A DNA stretch of 18,896 bases from Chromatocurvus sp046260215 (GCA_046260215.1 JBHEPQ010000011.1:1-18896); one strand, 5' to 3'; counted from the first letter of the stretch, positions 7,594 to 14,958 are shown. The notes: generated from the letters alone by a model not told the origin. Numbers and translations are program-made.

Positions 7594-8103
7594 ATGAATC
7601 TCAGCAAACGAATGATGACGTCCGTAGCAATGATCGCCACGCTGTTCACAGTCGGCGCCCACGCCGCCCATCACGAAGAGGGAGACATGGAAGCAAAGCC
7701 GAGCATCGTCGAGATTGCTGCCGGCAATGATGACTTTTCCACGCTGGTCGGTGCCCTCACGGCCGCCGGCCTGGTTGACGTGCTCTCCGGCGAGGGACCG
7801 TTTACCGTATTCGCGCCGACCAACGCGGCATTCGAAAAACTGCCCGCCGGCACGGTAGAAAGTCTGCTGGAGCCTGAGAACAAGCAAAAGCTGACCGACA
7901 TCCTCACCTATCACGTGGTATCTGGCGAGGTGTATGCCAGCGACGTCGTGGAACTGAGTGAAGCGACAACCGTCCAGGGTGGATCGATTACTATCACGGC
8001 ATCAGACGACGGTGTAATGGTAGACAACGCCAATGTCGTGACCACGGATATTGAGGCCTCGAACGGCGTAATCCACGTCATCGACGCCGTCATCCTGCCC
8101 TGA
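7594..8103 (+). CDS. Secreted fasciclin (FAS1) domain protein
   Basis: The 169-residue protein has a signal peptide of about 24 residues (basic MNLSKR, hydrophobic core, GAHA before a His/acidic stretch) and a single FAS1 domain filling residues 37-169. The two family boxes are visible: GPFTVFAPTNAAFEKLP (H1) around 69-85 and NGVIHVIDAVILP (H2) at the C-terminus, with the central YHVVSG motif between them. FAS1 domains mediate adhesion or protein-protein contact outside the cytoplasm; single-domain bacterial forms are common and mostly unassigned. The start is supported by a GAGGA box at proper distance. A promoter upstream and a strong terminator immediately downstream make this a one-gene transcript. 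Confidence 0.93.
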   Translation: MNLSKRMMTSVAMIATLFTVGAHAAHHEEGDMEAKPSIVEIAAGNDDFSTLVGALTAAGLVDVLSGEGPFTVFAPTNAAFEKLPAGTVESLLEPENKQKLTDILTYHVVSGEVYASDVVELSEATTVQGGSITITASDDGVMVDNANVVTTDIEASNGVIHVIDAVILP

Positions 8104-8126
8104 CCAAAAACGACAGGTAGCGGAGA

Positions 8127-8159
8127 GGGGTGTGCGTACTGCGTGCGCCCCTTTTTTTT
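8127..8159 (+). terminator. Intrinsic terminator after the fasciclin gene
   Basis: The 25-nt segment 8127-8151 folds into an 11-bp stem with a 3-nt loop (four outer G-C pairs, several G-U wobbles inside) and is followed by eight consecutive T residues (8152-8159). It lies 24 bp after the fasciclin stop. This is the only classic hairpin-plus-T-tract seen in the window. Confidence 0.88.
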
Positions 8160-8224
8160 GCGCGGCGGCAGTGCGCGGCGGCAGTGCCCGGCGTCGGTGC
8201 CCGGCGTCGGTGCCCTGCGTCAGT
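8160..8224. repeat. 13-bp tandem repeat, 5 copies, between the terminator and the acetyltransferase 3' end
   Basis: Five exact-length 13-bp units run without a gap: two copies of GCGCGGCGGCAGT (8160-8185), two of GCCCGGCGTCGGT (8186-8211) and one GCCCTGCGTCAGT (8212-8224). The array begins on the base after the terminator T-tract and its last unit includes the stop codon (8220-8222) of the minus-strand acetyltransferase-like gene. The pairwise identity pattern (AABBC) shows local duplication of already diverged units. Confidence 0.9.
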
Positions 8225-8726
8225 GAAGACGGGCCTTCGGCGGACGCAGACTCGGGCGATAGCGCGGATTGATAAAGGGCCAGACATCCTCCATCCAGTC
8301 CGCAATGATCACGCCCAGTCGCTCCTGCAGACCGGAGTCAAGCTCACGGCGACGCACCCAGTAGCGGACTTCCGCGTCAAATGCGCTGCGATCACTGGGG
8401 CTGACATAGGCACAGCCCAGAATGTCGTTCCCGGATCCTGCCAATACCGCGTAGGCGAATGACGTGCGACGTTCGAACTCTTTCTGATGCCAGGCCAGAT
8501 CGATGCGATGCTGTTCCGGCGTCAAGCCGCGGGGCCAGCCGCTGCCGAACAGCGCCTGCAGGTGCTCGCTACTGGTGATAAGCGCCTCGAAATCGGCTTC
8601 CGCGTGATCCATAGTCAGCGCCTGCAGACGCAGGCCGGAGACGGCCAGAGATCGCGGTACATTGAAGTCCCGCGGCACGAAGGGCTTCAGCGGTGGGGCA
8701 TGATTCAGAGCGAGCAGGGTCAACAC
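8220..8726 (-). CDS. GNAT-like N-acetyltransferase family protein
   Basis: The 168-residue protein resembles a GNAT-fold family recognised by PFVPRDFNVPRSL near the N-terminus, LRLQALTMDHAEADFEAL, a WPRGLTPEQHRIDLAWHQKE block, FAYAVL, ILGCAYVSPSDR, and a C-terminal EVRYWVRRRELDSGL and DWMEDVWPF. The strand with GCAYVSP corresponds to GNAT beta-4; the acetyl-CoA loop is not of the classic RxxGxG/A type, so catalytic function is uncertain. The start is a GTG at 8726 rather than an ATG seven codons upstream, because AGGAGGT (complement of 8729-8735) sits immediately before it at proper spacing. It is a lone gene facing the fasciclin gene, with no own terminator other than the shared repeat region. 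Substrate unknown. Confidence 0.75.
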   Translation of the reverse strand: MLTLLALNHAPPLKPFVPRDFNVPRSLAVSGLRLQALTMDHAEADFEALITSSEHLQALFGSGWPRGLTPEQHRIDLAWHQKEFERRTSFAYAVLAGSGNDILGCAYVSPSDRSAFDAEVRYWVRRRELDSGLQERLGVIIADWMEDVWPFINPRYRPSLRPPKARLH

Positions 8727-8728
8727 GG

Positions 8729-8735
8729 TACCTCC
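8729..8735 (-). promoter_or_regulatory. Strong ribosome binding site deciding a GTG start
   Basis: Read on the minus strand, AGGAGGT occupies 8735-8729 and the next possible start is the GTG at 8726-8724. The upstream in-frame ATG at 8747 lies before this site and so is unlikely to be used. Confidence 0.75.
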
Positions 8736-8860
8736 TGTTAATAGCATCTCAGTGTAGGTTTTTGGCGCTGGAAACTCCCGGATTGCCGGTCTTCACGTGA
8801 CCAAAGTTTGAACAGCTTCACACCCGCTGGTCCGAAGCCACTCAGATCCGTATCAACAGG

Positions 8861-10231
8861 ATGACATCTCCCAGCACACCGCCGTCTTCGCCATCCGGGT
8901 CCGGCTCAGCGCCCGATCTGGTGACTCTCGCCGCGTTTGGCAGCCTGGCATTCCCGCTGGCGGCGGGTTTTATTGCGCTACAGGTCGTGGTGCCGACTTT
9001 TTACGCCCAGGCACTGGGCATGAGCCTGACGGCCGTGGGGGCAATACTTCTTGCCGCGCGACTCTGGGATCTTGTGACCGACCCGCTGGTGGGCTATCTT
9101 TCCGACTACACGCCGGCTCACTGGGGGCGACGAAAAAGCTGGATTGTCGCCAGCGCCCCACTGATCGCCGGCTCGGTGTGGCTGTTGTTCAACCCGCCAG
9201 CCGCGGTCAGTAACAGCTATCTCGTACTGGCCGCCATGGGCGTTTACACCGCCGGCACCATGAATGTGGTGCCCATGAACGCCTGGGGCGCGGAACTGTC
9301 GACCAACTACCACCAGCGCAGCCGCATCAGCGGCGCGCGGGTCATTTTCGGGCTGAGTGGCACGCTGGCAGCCCTCCTTTTGATAGATAACAGCGACAGC
9401 GCCGCGCTCCGGGAATCGCTCGCTGCGATCACCTGGCTGCTCATTGCGGGACTACTGATTTCCGTGCCGTTGGCGGCGCTGCGGGTTCCGGATGCCGGTG
9501 GGGCGCCGAATCGCGGCAACAGCCTGCGCGGCGCGTGGGAGCTCATGCGAGTGCCCTCACCCTTTCGGCGCCTGCTGCTCGCCTTTCTGGTCAACGGGGT
9601 CGCCAACGCTATCCCCGCGACACTGTTCCTGATGTACGTAACGCACGTACTGGAGGAGCCTGGAATCGCCGGTCCGGTACTGTTCCTGTACTTTCTGTGC
9701 AGTGCGGTTTCCATCCCGGTCTGGGTCGCCGTGGCCCGCCGCCTGGGCAAACACCGCACCTGGTGCCTGGCAGTGCTGGGTTCCTGTTTTTTCTTTTCCG
9801 GCGCGCCATTCCTGGGCGTCGGTGATACTGTGCTCTATATCCTCATCGTGGCGGGCACCGGACTGATGATCGGCGCCGATCTCGCGCTGCCAAACGCCAT
9901 CAACGGCGATCTTATCGAGTGGGATGACTGGCACAATAACAAGCGGCGACCTGGCCTGTTCTTTGCACTCTGGGGCACGGCATCCAAGCTGGCCTTTGCG
10001 CTTGCAGTGGGCTGCATTTTTCCGCTGCTCGATCTTGTCGGCTTTGATGCCAGCGGGAACAACAGTGACGGCATCGTGCGTATGCTCGCCATTCTCTATG
10101 CAGCACCCAGTATCGCCCTCAAGCTCCTGGCGGCGACCATGATGCGACATTTCCCCATTGATGAGGCAGAACACCGCCGGCTGCGCGAGGCGCTGGCCGA
10201 GCGCGACGCGGCCAGTCACGCGCTGGGGTAA
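8861..10231 (+). CDS. GPH-family (MelB-like) cation-coupled sugar symporter, MFS_2 type
   Basis: The 456-residue protein has about twelve hydrophobic segments and the signatures of the glycoside-pentoside-hexuronide:cation symporter family. In the first half, RLWDLVTDPLVGYLSD (67-82) with Asp70 and Asp74 matches the cation-site helix region, followed by HWGRRKSW (87-94). In the second half, GDLIEWDDW and then RRPGLFFALWGTASKLAFAL (about 349-378) is the matching family block. Transporters of this type bring in sugars, glucuronides or similar small molecules with Na+, H+ or Li+ at the inner membrane. The N-terminal 18 residues are a Ser/Pro-rich, non-hydrophobic tail. There is no convincing ribosome binding site before the ATG. 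The antiporter gene follows after 17 bp, so the two are probably co-transcribed. The substrate is not predictable; no glycosidase lies nearby. Confidence 0.88.
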   Translation: MTSPSTPPSSPSGSGSAPDLVTLAAFGSLAFPLAAGFIALQVVVPTFYAQALGMSLTAVGAILLAARLWDLVTDPLVGYLSDYTPAHWGRRKSWIVASAPLIAGSVWLLFNPPAAVSNSYLVLAAMGVYTAGTMNVVPMNAWGAELSTNYHQRSRISGARVIFGLSGTLAALLLIDNSDSAALRESLAAITWLLIAGLLISVPLAALRVPDAGGAPNRGNSLRGAWELMRVPSPFRRLLLAFLVNGVANAIPATLFLMYVTHVLEEPGIAGPVLFLYFLCSAVSIPVWVAVARRLGKHRTWCLAVLGSCFFFSGAPFLGVGDTVLYILIVAGTGLMIGADLALPNAINGDLIEWDDWHNNKRRPGLFFALWGTASKLAFALAVGCIFPLLDLVGFDASGNNSDGIVRMLAILYAAPSIALKLLAATMMRHFPIDEAEHRRLREALAERDAASHALG

Positions 10232-10248
10232 TCACCCGGGAGCCAGAA

Positions 10249-12030
10249 ATGGACCAGAGTCTGCTTTACATCATGGCCGCCGTTCTGGTGCTCGGCGTCG
10301 GAGCCCAGTGGCTGTCCTGGCGGCTGAGGCAGCCGTCCATCCTGGCATTGCTCATACTCGGCATTATCGCCGGGCCGGTCACCGGCCTGCTGCGCCCGGA
10401 TGAACAGTTCGGAGACATACTGTTCCCGATGGTGTCACTCGGCGTGGCGCTGGTGCTGTTTGAGGGCGGGCTTACGCTCAAATTCCGCGATCTCCGGGGC
10501 CACGGCATGGCGGTAACCAATCTGGTCAGCTGGGGAGCGCTGCTGAACTGGCTACTGATGGCGCTGGGCTGCTGGTGGCTGGCAGGGTTTTCCGCAGAGA
10601 TCGCGTTTCTGTTTGCCGCCCTGGTGGTTGTTACCGGGCCGACCGTGATCAACCCCCTGCTGCGCACCATGCGCGCAAAATCAGAGGTCAGCCAGGTTCT
10701 GCGCTGGGAAGGCATACTGATCGACCCGGTCGGGGCCCTGCTGGCGGTTCTGGTGTTTCAGTATCTCGTATCCGGCGCCGATTCCTGGGTCGTGTTTGCC
10801 AAGAGTGTCGGCGTCGGCCTGGTCGCCGGTTTCGCCGGCGCAATCAGTCTCGGCTTCGTCCTGCGCAATCACTGGGCACCGGATTATCTGGTCAACGTGC
10901 TGACCCTGGCCTGGGTGGTCATGATGTTCGCCGGCAGCGACTACGTTGCGCACGAGTCCGGGCTGCTGACGGTAACGGTCATGGGTATCTGGCTGGGCAA
11001 CATGAAGGATGTCGGGGTCAGCGAGATACTCAGCTTCAAGGAAAGCCTGTCGGTGCTGATCATTTCGGTGCTGTTCATCGTGCTCGGCGCCCGGGTCGAC
11101 CCCATGGATATCGTTGCAACTGGCTGGAACGGTGTCATTGTACTGCTGGTGGTCCTGCTGGCGCGACCGATCGTGGTCTGGGCATCTACCCTCGGCGGCA
11201 ATTACAGCTGGCGACAGAAGGCCCTTCTGAGCTGGGTCGCACCCAGGGGCATCGTCGCGGCTGCGGTATCGTCGTTGTTCGCCCTGCGCCTGGCGGATAT
11301 CGGGTACCCCGAAGCCACCGATCTGGTGGCCTACACCTTCCTGATCATCATTGCGACGGTGGTGCTGCAGAGCCTCACCGCGCGTGCTGCCACACGTGCC
11401 CTGGGCCTTGCCGAAGCAGAGCCGAATGGCATCCTGATTGTCGGCGCCAACCCCGTCGCCCGCGCCGTCGGCCTGGCTCTTCGCCAGCAGGAGTTTCGTG
11501 TAAAGCTGGCGGACACATCGTACGAGGAAATTCGCAGTGCGCGCATGGCAGGCCTGGAAACCTACTACGGCGATCCGATCTCCTCGCATGCCGAGCAGTT
11601 CCTCGAACTGGTGGGCATTGGCCGCCTGTTCGCAATGTCACGCAGATCGCGCTGGAATACGCTGTCCTGCATGAAATACCGCGCCGAGTTCGGCGGCAAC
11701 CGCGTGTTCAGCCTGCGCAATGCCGAAGATCGCGACGCCTCGGAACGCGAGAAGCTGGCGGACGACTACCGGGTTCCGCGCTTGTTCGGCGAAGACGTGA
11801 CCTACCAGAAACTGGCCAGCCTGCTGGCTGGTGGGGCAAAGATCAAAACCATCAACCTGACCGACGAATTCGACATGAATGCCTACCGGGAAAAAAACGC
11901 CAGTAATCTCATCCCGCTGTTTACCATCGACCCCAACGGCAGGCTGCGTGTGATCAATGAGGGTGAGGCGACCGAGACCGTTACCCACGGCAAGCTCATG
12001 GCCCTTGTCTGGACTGTGGACGCGGCTTGA
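10249..12030 (+). CDS. Cation:proton antiporter (NhaP/CPA type) with C-terminal TrkA-N-like domain
   Basis: The 593-residue protein has a membrane domain (about 1-385) of a monovalent cation/proton antiporter. FEGGLTLKF near residue 72 and TGPTVINPLLRTMR near 130 are typical of NhaP-type CPA1 exchangers, and ILIDPVGALLAV contains Asp159, the likely ion-binding acid. The soluble C-terminus begins with a nucleotide-binding-like strand ILIVGANPVARAVGLAL (about 395-411) and resembles a TrkA-N/RCK domain, followed by a smaller domain to 593. Such tails gate transport in response to nucleotides or ions. The start is preceded by GGGAG at a suitable distance. Position 17 bp behind a Na+-type symporter gene suggests it restores the sodium gradient or pH (inference). 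Na+ versus K+ selectivity cannot be told. Confidence 0.88.
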   Translation: MDQSLLYIMAAVLVLGVGAQWLSWRLRQPSILALLILGIIAGPVTGLLRPDEQFGDILFPMVSLGVALVLFEGGLTLKFRDLRGHGMAVTNLVSWGALLNWLLMALGCWWLAGFSAEIAFLFAALVVVTGPTVINPLLRTMRAKSEVSQVLRWEGILIDPVGALLAVLVFQYLVSGADSWVVFAKSVGVGLVAGFAGAISLGFVLRNHWAPDYLVNVLTLAWVVMMFAGSDYVAHESGLLTVTVMGIWLGNMKDVGVSEILSFKESLSVLIISVLFIVLGARVDPMDIVATGWNGVIVLLVVLLARPIVVWASTLGGNYSWRQKALLSWVAPRGIVAAAVSSLFALRLADIGYPEATDLVAYTFLIIIATVVLQSLTARAATRALGLAEAEPNGILIVGANPVARAVGLALRQQEFRVKLADTSYEEIRSARMAGLETYYGDPISSHAEQFLELVGIGRLFAMSRRSRWNTLSCMKYRAEFGGNRVFSLRNAEDRDASEREKLADDYRVPRLFGEDVTYQKLASLLAGGAKIKTINLTDEFDMNAYREKNASNLIPLFTIDPNGRLRVINEGEATETVTHGKLMALVWTVDAA

Positions 12031-12067
12031 GCGTGTTGATGAGCGTGCAGGCATGAGCGTGTTGGCA
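12028..12067 (+). repeat. 12-14-bp tandem repeat starting at the antiporter stop codon
   Basis: Three units begin with TGAGCGTG: TGAGCGTGTTGA (12028-12039), TGAGCGTGCAGGCA (12040-12053) and TGAGCGTGTTGGCA (12054-12067). The first TGA is the antiporter stop and the second TGA, 12 bp later, is in the same frame. The repeat also creates two five-codon frames, ATG at 12039 to TGA at 12054-12056 (MSVQA) and ATG at 12053 to TAA at 12068-12070 (MSVLA), joined by an ATGA overlap. Confidence 0.8.
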
Positions 12068-12068
12068 T

Positions 12069-12129
12069 AAGGGATTGTACTGCGCCGGCAATTACAGTAA
12101 TTTTATAGGAATCCCTTCGGATTGCCGGC
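12069..12129 (+). promoter_or_regulatory. Two interleaved inverted repeats in the HNH gene leader
   Basis: AAGGGATT (12069-12076) pairs with AATCCCTT (12110-12117), and GCCGGCAAT (12084-12092) pairs with ATTGCCGGC (12121-12129). Each match is perfect. The arms alternate (A, B, A', B'), so the two stems either exclude each other or form a pseudoknot. The B' arm ends one base before the HNH ATG at 12131, and the only AGGA (12107-12110) overlaps A'. The arrangement suits an RNA element that opens or hides the start region. No known riboswitch class is recognised. Confidence 0.45.
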
Positions 12130-12130
12130 C

Positions 12131-12682
12131 ATGCAAGCAATATTGAAACTGGATCTCGCGGGTCAGCCCCGCGGCTGGATGAGCCTGCAGGAGGCCATCA
12201 CGGCCTATGCCCGCGGCGACGTGGTCTACGGTATAGGGGAGGCCTTGCCTCCGGTGTTCGGCGGAATCCAGCGCTGCAGTGGCGAGCGCTCGCGCATGGA
12301 CGTCCAGCCCATTGTCGCTCTTAATGGTCGGATCGTTTCCGGTTTCTCACCGCCACTGTGCAACCGCACGCTGTTTCGCCGCGATGACCACCGCTGCCTG
12401 TATTGCGGTGGTCGCTTCCAGCGCCGTGACCTCACCCGTGACCATGTGCTACCGGTCTCCCGCGGCGGGCGCGATCGCTGGGAGAATGTCGTCGCCGCCT
12501 GCAAGCGCTGCAACTGGCAGAAAGACAACAAGATTCCGGAAGAGGCACACATGCCCCTGCTGGCGATACCTTTCAGGCCCAACCCCTACGAGTGGCACTT
12601 TCTGGCCAAGGAGCGGATCCTCGCCGACCAGATGCAGTACCTCTCCCGACAGTTCAAGGCCGAGCGTGACTGGGCGCACTGA
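12131..12682 (+). CDS. HNH endonuclease family protein
   Basis: The 183-residue protein has a complete HNH nuclease core near its middle: CLYC (Cys89, Cys92), LTRDHVLPVSRGG (Asp104-His105), Asn119 in RWENVVAACKRCN, and the second zinc pair Cys124/Cys127 followed by Asn128. The N-terminal 80 residues (LKLDLAGQPRGWMSLQEAIT) belong to a widespread stand-alone HNH family found in many proteobacteria; the biological role of that family is not known to me. There is no methylase or phage gene beside it, so a restriction or homing role is not supported. The ATG at 12131 is preferred for its match to the family N-terminus; a TTG at 12122 in the same frame is better spaced from AGGA (12107-12110) and remains possible. 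A shikimate-kinase-like gene follows after 24 bp. Confidence 0.88.
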   Translation: MQAILKLDLAGQPRGWMSLQEAITAYARGDVVYGIGEALPPVFGGIQRCSGERSRMDVQPIVALNGRIVSGFSPPLCNRTLFRRDDHRCLYCGGRFQRRDLTRDHVLPVSRGGRDRWENVVAACKRCNWQKDNKIPEEAHMPLLAIPFRPNPYEWHFLAKERILADQMQYLSRQFKAERDWAH

Positions 12683-12706
12683 TTTGCCACGGCACCCTGC
12701 AGGCGC

Positions 12707-13222
12707 GTGACTCAACGCCTGGCCCAGCACTCCGCCATCAGCCTGATCGGCATGCCCGGCGCCGGCAAGAGCACCGTCGGTGTCATTCTCGCCAAGCTGT
12801 GCGGGCTCGGTTTCTGCGATACCGATATCGCCATCCAGCAGCGCGAAGGGGCGTCCCTGCAGGAGATACTCGAGGAACACGGGAACCAGGGGTTTCGCCG
12901 CATTGAGCAGGCGGTGTTGCTGGACGTGCCGCTCGCAGACGCTGTGGTGTCCACGGGCGGCAGTGTGATCTTCAGTGAGGCTGTGATGGATCGCCTGAAG
13001 GCCGCCGGGCCCGTCGTGTATCTCCGGGCCGATCTGGCAACGCTGGAGCAGCGCATCCTGGCAAACCCCCTGCGAGGCATCGCCAGGGAGGGCACTCAGA
13101 CTTATGCGGATGTGTATGCTGAACGCAGCCCCCTGTACGAGCGCTACGCTGACGTGATCGTGGATGCAGGTGCCGGCAGCGCGGACGAGGTGGCAGCGAC
13201 TATCCAGCGTGCGGTTTACTGA
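12707..13222 (+). CDS. Shikimate-kinase-like P-loop kinase, divergent
   Basis: The 171-residue protein has the shikimate kinase fold signatures. Walker A is GMPGAGKS (15-22), the substrate/Mg region is DTD (38-40), and GFRRIE (62-67) supplies the arginine equivalent to Arg58 of AroK. STGGSV (82-87) is where AroK has GGG; the third Gly is Ser here. The lid, usually with an RPLL-type arginine, reads NPLRGIA (120-126), so the lid arginine is shifted. ERSPLYERYAD (139-149) keeps the C-terminal helix. Length is family-typical. Known AroK phosphorylates shikimate in aromatic amino acid synthesis, but the altered GGG and lid, and the absence of aroB beside it, suggest a paralogue with a possibly different substrate. 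The start is a GTG at 12707 with AGG four bases before it, 24 bp after the HNH stop. Confidence 0.8.
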   Translation: MTQRLAQHSAISLIGMPGAGKSTVGVILAKLCGLGFCDTDIAIQQREGASLQEILEEHGNQGFRRIEQAVLLDVPLADAVVSTGGSVIFSEAVMDRLKAAGPVVYLRADLATLEQRILANPLRGIAREGTQTYADVYAERSPLYERYADVIVDAGAGSADEVAATIQRAVY

Positions 13223-13480
13223 TCCACTCCCGACGCAGTCCATGCCCGGCAGGTGTCCGCCGTGTCCGAAGCCGGCGGCGAACATCCACGGACACCCCCG
13301 ATACCCCACGCGGCCCGCGCCCATGCTGCGACAGGCAGATCTGGCACAGACATTGCTCAGCTAACTGCGGTGGCCCGGCAGGCACAGCGCTCATGGATGA
13401 GCATGGACAGGGATGTCGTAGCAGCGAAGGAACCCACGGACGGCGCCGGGCCGCCCATCAACATATCACCCGGGCGTTGA
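13223..13480. other. Intergenic region between convergent genes with an inverted repeat
   Basis: This 258-bp stretch separates the kinase-like gene from the convergent ligase gene. GGTGTCCG (13252-13259) and CGGACACC (13289-13296) form an exact 8-bp inverted repeat; a second GTGTCCG (13262-13268) nine bases after the first can pair with the same partner arm, giving two alternative stems. There is no T-tract. A 75-codon open frame across 13253-13480 lacks coding character and a start signal. Nothing else was recognised. Confidence 0.5.
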
Positions 13481-14830
13481 CTACACCTGTAACAGCAGGT
13501 GCTCGCGTTCCCAGGAACTGATCACCTGGTTGAACTCCTCGAATTCGTCCAGCTTGACCGCCGTATAAGCGCGCAGGAAAAGATCGCCAAACAGATCACA
13601 CAGTTCCGGCGTCATCCGCAGATTACGCAGGCCCTCTTCCAGCGTTCGCGCCACCTCGACGGCGTTCTCGTTGGCGGTCCCGCTGTGCGGATCGGAAGGC
13701 TTCAGCTGGTGCCGCATGCCGAGCAGCCCGCTGGCCAGGCTGGCCGCAATTGCAAGGTAGGGATTGGCATCGGCGCCTGGAAAGCGATTCTCCACCCGGG
13801 TCGCTGTCGGCTCGCTGTGGGGCACGCGAAACGCCGTGGTGCGGTTATCAAAGCCCCAGTTGAGGTTGATAGGCGCGGCAATATCCGGCGCCAGTCGCCG
13901 GTAGGAGTTGACGTTAGGGGCATACAGGCTGATCAGCTCGGGCGTATAGCGCTGCAGGCCGGCAATATAGCTGAGCAGGTCATCCGTGAATTCGCCGTTC
14001 TCATCGGCAAACACGTTGCGGCCGCTCTCGATGTCGATCAGGCTCTGGTGGATATGCATCGCACTGCCGGGCTCGATTTTCATCGGCTTGGCCATGAACG
14101 TAGCGTACATGTCGTGCTTGAATGCAGCCTCGCGCACCGTGCGCTTGAACACGAACACCTGGTCGGCCAGGCTCAAGGGCTCACCATGACGGAAGTTAAT
14201 CTCCATCTGCGCCGCGCCGTTCTCGTGGATCAGCGTATCGACCTGCAGCTGCTGTGCGTCGGCGTATTTATACATGTCCTCAACGAAGTCCTCGAACTCG
14301 GACACGGCATCGATGCTGTAGGACAGCCTCGCGGATTCACGGCGACCGGACCGGCCGACAGGCGGTATCAGCTCAATGTCGGCATTCGTATTGCGACTGA
14401 CCAGGTAGAACTCCACTTCCGGTGCGATCACCGGCTTCAGGCCCTGGGCCGCATAGGCCTGCAGCACCCTGCGCAGAATTGTGCGCGAGGCCAGCGGGTG
14501 CAGCTCACCATCCATGCGATAACAGTCGTAGATGATCTGTGCGGTGGGCTCCCGCGCCCAGGGAACCACTCGCAGGGTGCTGAAATCCGGCTTCAGCAGC
14601 ATGTCGGTATCCGAGGGTTCCACAAAGTCCCAGTGCTCATCCGAGTACTCACCGGTGACCGTCTGCACGAGAATGCTTTCCGGCAGCTTGGGTTCGCTGT
14701 CGTTGAGAAACTGATGTGCGGGTATAAACTTGCCGCGGGCGTTGCCAGTCAGGTCGGGAACCAACACCTCTACTTCCGAAATCTGGTGTTCCTTGATCCA
14801 GCTTCTGATGGCCTGTTTTTCATCTTCCAT
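13481..14830 (-). CDS. puuA: Glutamine-synthetase-family ligase, gamma-glutamylpolyamine synthetase (PuuA) type
   Basis: The 449-residue protein belongs to the glutamine synthetase superfamily. PEVEFYLV (about 137-144) carries the metal-binding glutamate, followed by GAAQMEINFRHG, HIHQSL with the ATP/metal His, NSYRRL with the substrate Arg, and RVENRFPGADANPYLAIAAS. The N-terminal beta-grasp is of the shorter GlnT/PuuA kind and the adenylylation tyrosine loop typical of GlnA is not evident. PuuA joins glutamate to putrescine at the expense of ATP. The divergent neighbour is a PuuB-like oxidase, which supports an amine catabolic role; the amine could differ (spermidine, ethanolamine, isopropylamine). 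The start is set to the ATG at 14830; the frame continues upstream, but that stretch holds the promoter. No clear ribosome binding site is seen. Confidence 0.82.
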   Translation of the reverse strand: MEDEKQAIRSWIKEHQISEVEVLVPDLTGNARGKFIPAHQFLNDSEPKLPESILVQTVTGEYSDEHWDFVEPSDTDMLLKPDFSTLRVVPWAREPTAQIIYDCYRMDGELHPLASRTILRRVLQAYAAQGLKPVIAPEVEFYLVSRNTNADIELIPPVGRSGRRESARLSYSIDAVSEFEDFVEDMYKYADAQQLQVDTLIHENGAAQMEINFRHGEPLSLADQVFVFKRTVREAAFKHDMYATFMAKPMKIEPGSAMHIHQSLIDIESGRNVFADENGEFTDDLLSYIAGLQRYTPELISLYAPNVNSYRRLAPDIAAPINLNWGFDNRTTAFRVPHSEPTATRVENRFPGADANPYLAIAASLASGLLGMRHQLKPSDPHSGTANENAVEVARTLEEGLRNLRMTPELCDLFGDLFLRAYTAVKLDEFEEFNQVISSWEREHLLLQV

Positions 14831-14857
14831 GGGGAGGTCCGGCAGCGCAGTCGAAGC

Positions 14858-14887
14858 AGTATCGCAGCACCCCGAAGCAGCGGGCAA
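14858..14887 (-). promoter_or_regulatory. Candidate sigma-70 promoter for the puuA-like gene
   Basis: On the minus strand TTGCCC (14887-14882) and GATACT (14863-14858) are separated by 18 bp, each with four of six consensus matches. The transcript would begin about 20 nt before the ATG at 14830. It sits between the divergent start codons, so a single regulator could control both directions. Confidence 0.4.
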
Positions 14888-14943
14888 GTCGGGCGATGCC
14901 CCCAGGGTTATCTCGCAGCGCTATCGTGCCGGGTTTTGGCGGT

Positions 14944-14952
14944 TGCTATACT
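14944..14952 (+). promoter_or_regulatory. Extended -10 promoter immediately before the puuB-like gene
   Basis: TGCTATACT (14944-14952) is an extended -10 element: TG, one base, then TATACT with five of six consensus matches. No good -35 lies upstream. Transcription would start six to seven bases further, at the ATG (14959) itself, and no ribosome binding site precedes that ATG, so the mRNA may be leaderless. Confidence 0.5.
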
Positions 14953-14958
14953 CCCGAC

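Noticed and set aside
7521..7730. Possible leader peptide before the fasciclin gene
   Set aside because: It overlaps the fasciclin start in another frame and has no ribosome binding site or recognisable sequence.
8160..8224. CRISPR-like array
   Set aside because: Units are 13 bp, in direct tandem with no spacers, and no cas genes are present.
10575..11906. A 443-codon plus-strand frame inside the antiporter gene
   Set aside because: Arg/Gly/Pro-rich out-of-frame translation of a clear antiporter; no motifs.
12075..12103. Promoter for the HNH gene (TTGTAC, 17 bp, TAATTT)
   Set aside because: Only weak matches to the -10 consensus, and it overlaps the inverted repeats that offer a better-supported explanation.
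12131..12682. Homing endonuclease or restriction-modification island
   Set aside because: No methylase, intron, or phage-type neighbours; base composition matches surrounding genes, and the protein looks like a widespread housekeeping HNH family.
13253..13480. A 75-codon frame in the convergent gap
   Set aside because: No ribosome binding site, low-complexity composition, and overlaps the inverted repeat; more likely non-coding.
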